A stretch of 7,648 nucleotides of DNA from Sandarakinorhabdus sp. Lineage in GTDB: Bacteria > Pseudomonadota > Alphaproteobacteria > Sphingomonadales > Sphingomonadaceae. The notes beneath the pieces were generated by a model. That model worked only from the letters and a program-made list of their open reading frames with translations. It ran no database searches and had not been told where the DNA came from. A program made the translations under genes and the position numbers. Shown one piece after another: positions 6,791 to 7,648 of this stretch; within the stretch, counting starts at the first letter, position 1, and every line of letters starts with the position of its first letter. The stretch covers positions 1-7,648 of the forward strand of contig JALOSK010000095.1 of assembly GCA_025458465.1 (NCBI GenBank), read 5' to 3'.

Positions 6791-7648
6791 CGCAGTGCCC
6801 GCACCCGGCCGGCCAGCTGCGCCAACGCGGCACGGAACGTGGGGCCATCCCAGCGATTGGCATCGCGGGCCAGTGCATAGGCGCGGTCAAGTTCGGGCCG
6901 CAGCGCCAGCGCCGCGCCGCGTTCCACCTGGCCGGCAGCCACCAGCGCGTTCAGCAGCGTATCGGCCGCCATCACCGCCTGCGCGCCGCCCTGGTAATCG
7001 GTGTATGCGGCCGCATTGCCGACCAGCACGGCCTCCATCAGCGCAAGGGTCTGGGCACGATCAAAGCGTGCGGCGGCAAAACGCGTCGCCAGCGCCTTCG
7101 CCGTCCCCTGCAGGGCAGCCGCGGCGCGCAGGGCGCCGGCCCGGTCACCGCCCATGGCCGCGTGGAACGCGCGCGACTGGGCGGCAAGGCGGCTGGCCAG
7201 ATCGGGCGCCGCCACGGTGGCTGCCGCGGCCAGCATGATCATCTGTTCATCGTTCCACACCGGCTGGCCGGGCGGGATCGGCCGCCAGCCGTTGGTGCGC
7301 GCCACCAGCGGCGCGGCCGGATCATCGCTGAACGTGCGGTGGCAGGATCGGCAGTCGAAGAAATAATAATCCGGGCCGCCAAAGCCGCCCGACTGCGCCG
7401 GCAACAGGGACAGCGCACGCGCCACCGCCAGCGCCTGGCCCACGGCCCACGTCTGCACGCCGCCCGCCACGGCCTTGCGCGCGGCATAATCGCCATCCTC
7501 GTCATGGTGGCGCTGCAGGGCGGTGAACAGGTCCAGTTCGAAGGCGATGCGGGGATGTCCGGCGGCCATGATGCGGTGGAATGCGAACTGGCCCGGCATG
7601 GCGGACCCGAAATGGCAATCAAGGCAGACGCCGGCGCGCACGGCCGGG
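6787..7648 (-). CDS. Multihaem c-type cytochrome, cytochrome c554-like, C-terminal part (partial)
   Basis: The frame is open to the right edge, so the gene starts beyond it. The codon at 7639-7641 is GTG, but it sits two codons from the edge and only five residues before a haem site, so it is an internal valine and not a start. The visible 286 residues begin PAVRAGVCLDCHFGS. They hold two CxxCH haem sites: CLDCH at 7612-7626, and CRSCH at 7339-7353 within YYFFDCRSCHRTF. Between them, the HRIMAAGHPRIAFEL stretch resembles the AAGHPR segment found after a haem site in large cytochrome c554-like multihaem proteins (family recalled from memory). More haem sites are expected upstream. The remaining 180 or so residues are alanine-rich and probably helical, without further haem motifs. 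A periplasmic electron-transfer role is likely. Its TGA overlaps the start of the DUF336 lipoprotein gene (ATGA), placing it first among the visible genes of the operon. Confidence 0.85.
   Translation of the reverse strand, partial: PAVRAGVCLDCHFGSAMPGQFAFHRIMAAGHPRIAFELDLFTALQRHHDEDGDYAARKAVAGGVQTWAVGQALAVARALSLLPAQSGGFGGPDYYFFDCRSCHRTFSDDPAAPLVARTNGWRPIPPGQPVWNDEQMIMLAAAATVAAPDLASRLAAQSRAFHAAMGGDRAGALRAAAALQGTAKALATRFAAARFDRAQTLALMEAVLVGNAAAYTDYQGGAQAVMAADTLLNALVAAGQVERGAALALRPELDRAYALARDANRWDGPTFRAALAQLAGRVRALR

Noticed and set aside
5762..6880. Plus-strand open frame opposite the DUF336 lipoprotein
   Set aside because: His/Arg/Gly-rich translation without domain, and the minus strand shows a lipobox and two DUF336 units.
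7639..7641. GTG as the start of the rightmost cytochrome
   Set aside because: It lies five codons before a haem site with no signal peptide, and the frame is open to the window edge; a c-type cytochrome needs export, so the gene must begin further right.
1..7648. CRISPR arrays, tRNA/rRNA genes, insertion sequences, riboswitches or intrinsic terminators
   Set aside because: No regularly spaced repeats, RNA gene signatures, transposase fragments or hairpin-plus-T-run were seen; the genes leave almost no intergenic space.

Overview
The window is a fragment of one tightly packed operon, read entirely from the minus strand. Four genes are visible, and both ends are cut by the window edges. In transcription order (right to left) they are: the C-terminal part of a multihaem c-type cytochrome (6787-7648); a large lipoprotein with two GlcG/HbpS-like (DUF336) domains (4820-6790); a predicted outer-membrane beta-barrel protein (2971-4818); and a secreted decahaem cytochrome c (285-2969) whose reading frame is broken near its 3' end and whose true C-terminal part continues past the left edge (1-339). 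The junctions are a 4-base overlap, a 1-base gap and a 1-base gap, so the genes are almost certainly co-transcribed and probably translationally coupled. No internal promoter, terminator, RNA gene, repeat array or mobile element is seen. The operon's promoter lies beyond the right edge and its end beyond the left edge.

The DNA is GC-rich with strong GC bias at third codon positions, yet tyrosine is often written TAT. The proteins have Gram-negative features: signal peptides, a lipobox and an outer-membrane barrel ending in an aromatic residue. This fits a high-GC proteobacterium, and my best guess is an alphaproteobacterium such as a sphingomonad. That is inference from composition, not a marker-based assignment.

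Taken together the genes look like a cell-envelope redox system. Two multihaem cytochromes could pass electrons, a barrel could hold or admit a partner across the outer membrane, and a DUF336 lipoprotein might bind haem or a related ligand. The logic resembles porin-cytochrome conduits such as MtrCAB, but the components differ. The decahaem protein spreads its ten CxxCH sites over about 800 residues and ends in what looks like an LVIVD-type beta-propeller. The barrel does not look like MtrB. The DUF336 lipoprotein has no counterpart in the known conduits that I can name. Electron donor, acceptor and physiological role cannot be read from the sequence.

The most important annotation caution is the single-base frameshift at about 340-341. 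The apparent stop at 285-287 is not the real end of the decahaem protein. The other frame carries at least 113 more sensible codons, including a propeller-like repeat.
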